Below are positions 32,406 through 34,312 of a stretch of DNA of 34,312 nt, piece after piece. Within the stretch, counting starts at the first letter, position 1, and every line of letters starts with the position of its first letter. The stretch is taken from positions 1 through 34,312 of the forward strand of contig JAHBWC010000089.1 of assembly GCA_019637225.1 (NCBI GenBank), given 5' to 3'. The position numbers and the translations under genes were made by a program. Origin of the DNA: Labilithrix sp. GTDB taxonomy: Bacteria; Myxococcota_A; Polyangia; Polyangiales; Polyangiaceae. The notes beneath the pieces were generated by a model, which was given only the letters and a program-made list of their open reading frames with translations, ran no database searches and was not told the DNA's origin.

Positions 32406-32411
32406 TACGAT
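32406..32411 (+). promoter_or_regulatory. Possible -10 element of the SBBP-repeat gene
   Basis: TACGAT lies 6 nt before the ATG at 32418, with no Shine-Dalgarno. Confidence 0.4.
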
Positions 32412-32417
32412 GGCATC

Positions 32418-34312
32418 ATGTCGGCCATCCGCGTCCGGGTGCTTCTCCTCGCGCTGTTCTCGATGTTGCTCGTCGGGCGCTCCCCGCCTTCGTCGGAGCG
32501 AGACCCCGCGTCGCTGCAGGCCGCGCGCACGCCGGGGTGGGCAGGCGCGACGCTGGCGAAGATGCCGATCCTCTTCGAGGCGAACGCCGGCCAGCACGAC
32601 GACGCGATCCGCTTCGTCGCGCGCCGCGGCGCGACCTCGCTCGCGCTCCGCGACGACGGCGCGACCGTCTCCGTCCACCAGCGCATGCAGAGCAAGGAGC
32701 GCGGCGCCCTCGAGCGGCGCGCCAACCGCGTCGTCTTCGGGCTCAAGGTCGCCGGCGGGCGAGAGGTCGTCCCGCAGCCGAGCGAGCAGCTCGTCACCAA
32801 GGTGAACTACTTCAAGGGCAACGACGCGTCGAAGTGGCGCGCGGACGTCCCGACGTACGCGAAGGTGACGTACCCCGCCGTGCTCGACGGCGTCGATCTC
32901 GTCTACCACGGCGAGAACGGCGCGCTCGAATACGACTTCATCGTCGCTCCGGGCACCGGCGTCGAGAGCATCGCGATGAACGTCGAGGGCGCGAGCAAGA
33001 TGTCGATCACGGAGAAGGGCGAGCTCCGCGTCCAGACCTACGCGGGCGACGTCGTGCAGCCGCCGCCCGTCGTCTACCAGCGCGACGCGCGCGGCGCGAA
33101 GCACACGATCGCCTCGAGCTACCGCCTCGTCGGGCCGCGCTCGGTCGGCTTCGAGGTCAGCGCCTACGACACGACGAAGCCGCTCGTCATCGACCCCGTG
33201 CTCGGCTTCGCCACCTACCTCGGCGGTCCGGGCTACGACTCCGTCGCCGCCATCGCCGCCGACGTCGCCGGAAACACCTACGTCACGGGCTCGACGAGCG
33301 CGGCGGGCTTCCCGGTCGCGAACGCGTACGACCCGACGTACAACCCCTACTACGAGTGCGCCAACTGCGGGTACGGCGACGTCTTCGTCTCGAAGCTCGA
33401 CCCGACCGGAACGACCCTCGTCTATTCGACCTACCTCGGCGGCCTCGACGACGACGACGCCACCGGCATCGCGATTGCCGCGGACGGCACCGCCTACGTC
33501 ACGGGCACCACGAGGTCGTACGACTTCCCGACCGTCAACGGCATCAACCCGTATCGGGGCTGGAGCGGCCCGGACGGCTTCGTCTCGCGCTTCAGCGCCG
33601 ACGGCGCGACGCTCGCCTACTCGACGTTCCTCTCCGGCTCCGGGTTCGTCGAGCCCTCCGCGATCGCCGTGGACGCCACCGGCATCTACGTCGCCGGCTC
33701 GTCGAGCGCGACGAACATTGGGATGGGCGGCGGAATCGAGCGGAAGGGACCCATTCCGCAGGGCGGCGCGTCGGGGGGCGAGGACTGGGACGCCTTCGTC
33801 GCGAAGCTCCGCCTCCCCGCGCAGCAGATGAACGACGAGCCGATCCTGTGGGTGAGCTACCTCGGCGGCACGGGACCGGACTTCGCCACCGGGCTCGCGG
33901 TCGACGGCGCGGGTCGGGCGCACCTCACCGGGCACACGAATGGGGCCTTCCAGCAGTCCGGCGGCTCGCTCCTCAAAGCGGAGTGCGGCACCATGGAGAG
34001 CGCGGACGCGTTCGTTGCGCGGCTGAACGCCGCCGGAACCGCGTTCGACTACGCGAAGTGCTTCGGCGGCTCGGACGACGACCACGCCCTCGCGATCGCC
34101 CTCGACACGAGCGGCAACGTCTACGTGACCGGCGATACGGACTCGGACGACTTCCCGGCGCCGAGCTCCATCTATCCCTACGCCGGTCAGCGCGACGTCT
34201 TCGTCACGAAGCTGAACGCGACCGCGACCGCGATCCTCTACTCGACGTTCATCGGCGGTAGCAACGACGACCATGGCTACGCGATCGCCGTCGACGCCGC
34301 GAACACCGCGTG
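32418..34312 (+). CDS. SBBP-repeat (beta-propeller) exported protein, 3' partial
   Basis: The frame from the ATG at 32418 stays open to the end of the window (631 codons) and lacks a stop, so the gene continues outside. A signal peptide (VLLLALFSMLLVGRS) comes first. Residues about 48-265 are the DUF7948-type domain: LFEANAGQHDDAIRFVARRG, NYFKGNDASKW and VDLVYHGENGALEYDFIVAPG. Then SBBP repeats begin: ATYLGGPGYDSVAAIAADVAGNTYVTGSTS, STYLGGLDDDDATGIAIAADGTAYVTGTT, and more with about 55-75 residue period. At least five to six repeats are visible. Such proteins are large secreted or surface beta-propellers in myxobacteria and other soil bacteria; function is unknown. Confidence 0.95.
   Translation, partial: MSAIRVRVLLLALFSMLLVGRSPPSSERDPASLQAARTPGWAGATLAKMPILFEANAGQHDDAIRFVARRGATSLALRDDGATVSVHQRMQSKERGALERRANRVVFGLKVAGGREVVPQPSEQLVTKVNYFKGNDASKWRADVPTYAKVTYPAVLDGVDLVYHGENGALEYDFIVAPGTGVESIAMNVEGASKMSITEKGELRVQTYAGDVVQPPPVVYQRDARGAKHTIASSYRLVGPRSVGFEVSAYDTTKPLVIDPVLGFATYLGGPGYDSVAAIAADVAGNTYVTGSTSAAGFPVANAYDPTYNPYYECANCGYGDVFVSKLDPTGTTLVYSTYLGGLDDDDATGIAIAADGTAYVTGTTRSYDFPTVNGINPYRGWSGPDGFVSRFSADGATLAYSTFLSGSGFVEPSAIAVDATGIYVAGSSSATNIGMGGGIERKGPIPQGGASGGEDWDAFVAKLRLPAQQMNDEPILWVSYLGGTGPDFATGLAVDGAGRAHLTGHTNGAFQQSGGSLLKAECGTMESADAFVARLNAAGTAFDYAKCFGGSDDDHALAIALDTSGNVYVTGDTDSDDFPAPSSIYPYAGQRDVFVTKLNATATAILYSTFIGGSNDDHGYAIAVDAANTA

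Noticed and set aside
31806..34274. Minus-strand 822-codon open frame opposite the SBBP gene
   Set aside because: Composition is Arg/Asp/Glu/Val shadow; the plus-strand frame has a signal peptide and repeats.
1..34312. CRISPR arrays, insertion sequences, phage or integrase genes
   Set aside because: No regularly spaced repeats, transposase or recombinase motifs were seen in any frame.

Overview
The window is very G+C-rich (about 70% by eye) and gene-dense. Its gene content points to a myxobacterium-like member of the Myxococcota (Polyangia or Sandaracinales type). The signs are a Hanks-type Ser/Thr kinase beside an FHA-sigma54 activator, many lipoproteins including Cys-rich and choice-of-anchor L types, an MJ0042 zinc-ribbon membrane protein, an SBBP-repeat surface protein, and a PilF/Tgl-like TPR lipoprotein. 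The taxonomic assignment is inference; no rRNA gene or species marker is present. Both edges cut genes: an SPFH protein on the left and an SBBP-repeat protein on the right.

Layout. 1-3.5 kb: SPFH protein end, zinc-ribbon membrane protein, an exported protein of unknown function, and a convergent small membrane-anchored protein. 3.6-6.8 kb: an SDR oxidoreductase facing a three-gene minus-strand operon (Cys-rich lipoprotein, DUF985 cupin, TrmH-family RNA methyltransferase). 6.9-11.5 kb: a plus-strand signalling cassette of Ser/Thr kinase, FHA-AAA-HTH sigma54 activator and PrsW-like membrane protease. 11.6-14.1 kb: a lower-GC lipoprotein, tRNA-Val(CAC) with its own promoter and intrinsic terminator, then engB coupled to a lipoprotein hydrolase. 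14.3-17.6 kb: an M20 amidohydrolase convergent with a DUF971-murJ operon, with a 17-bp tandem repeat at the junction. 17.7-21.0 kb: a minus-strand run of PilF-like TPR lipoprotein, RodZ-like HTH membrane protein, recO and a PfkB kinase. 21.2-23.3 kb: a Crp-type regulator divergent from hisB, then a methyltransferase. 23.4-27.3 kb: a nucleotide-translocase-like membrane protein with HEAT repeats, overlapping a double cyclic-nucleotide-binding-domain protein. 27.4-34.3 kb: a disordered tail-anchored protein followed by a block of exported proteins and lipoproteins.

Three signals stand out. First, many first-in-transcript genes have no Shine-Dalgarno sequence but carry a TANNNT-like hexamer 6-8 nt upstream of the start codon, as expected of leaderless transcripts. 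Second, the kinase, FHA activator and PrsW genes are contiguous and could form one phosphorylation-transcription-proteolysis circuit. Third, the translocase-HEAT and double-cNMP gene pair looks like an uncharacterised nucleotide-linked membrane system. A cluster of TTGCGCAA-type palindromes, three of them spaced by about one helical turn, in the 29.7-30.1 kb divergent intergenic region looks like a dedicated operator.
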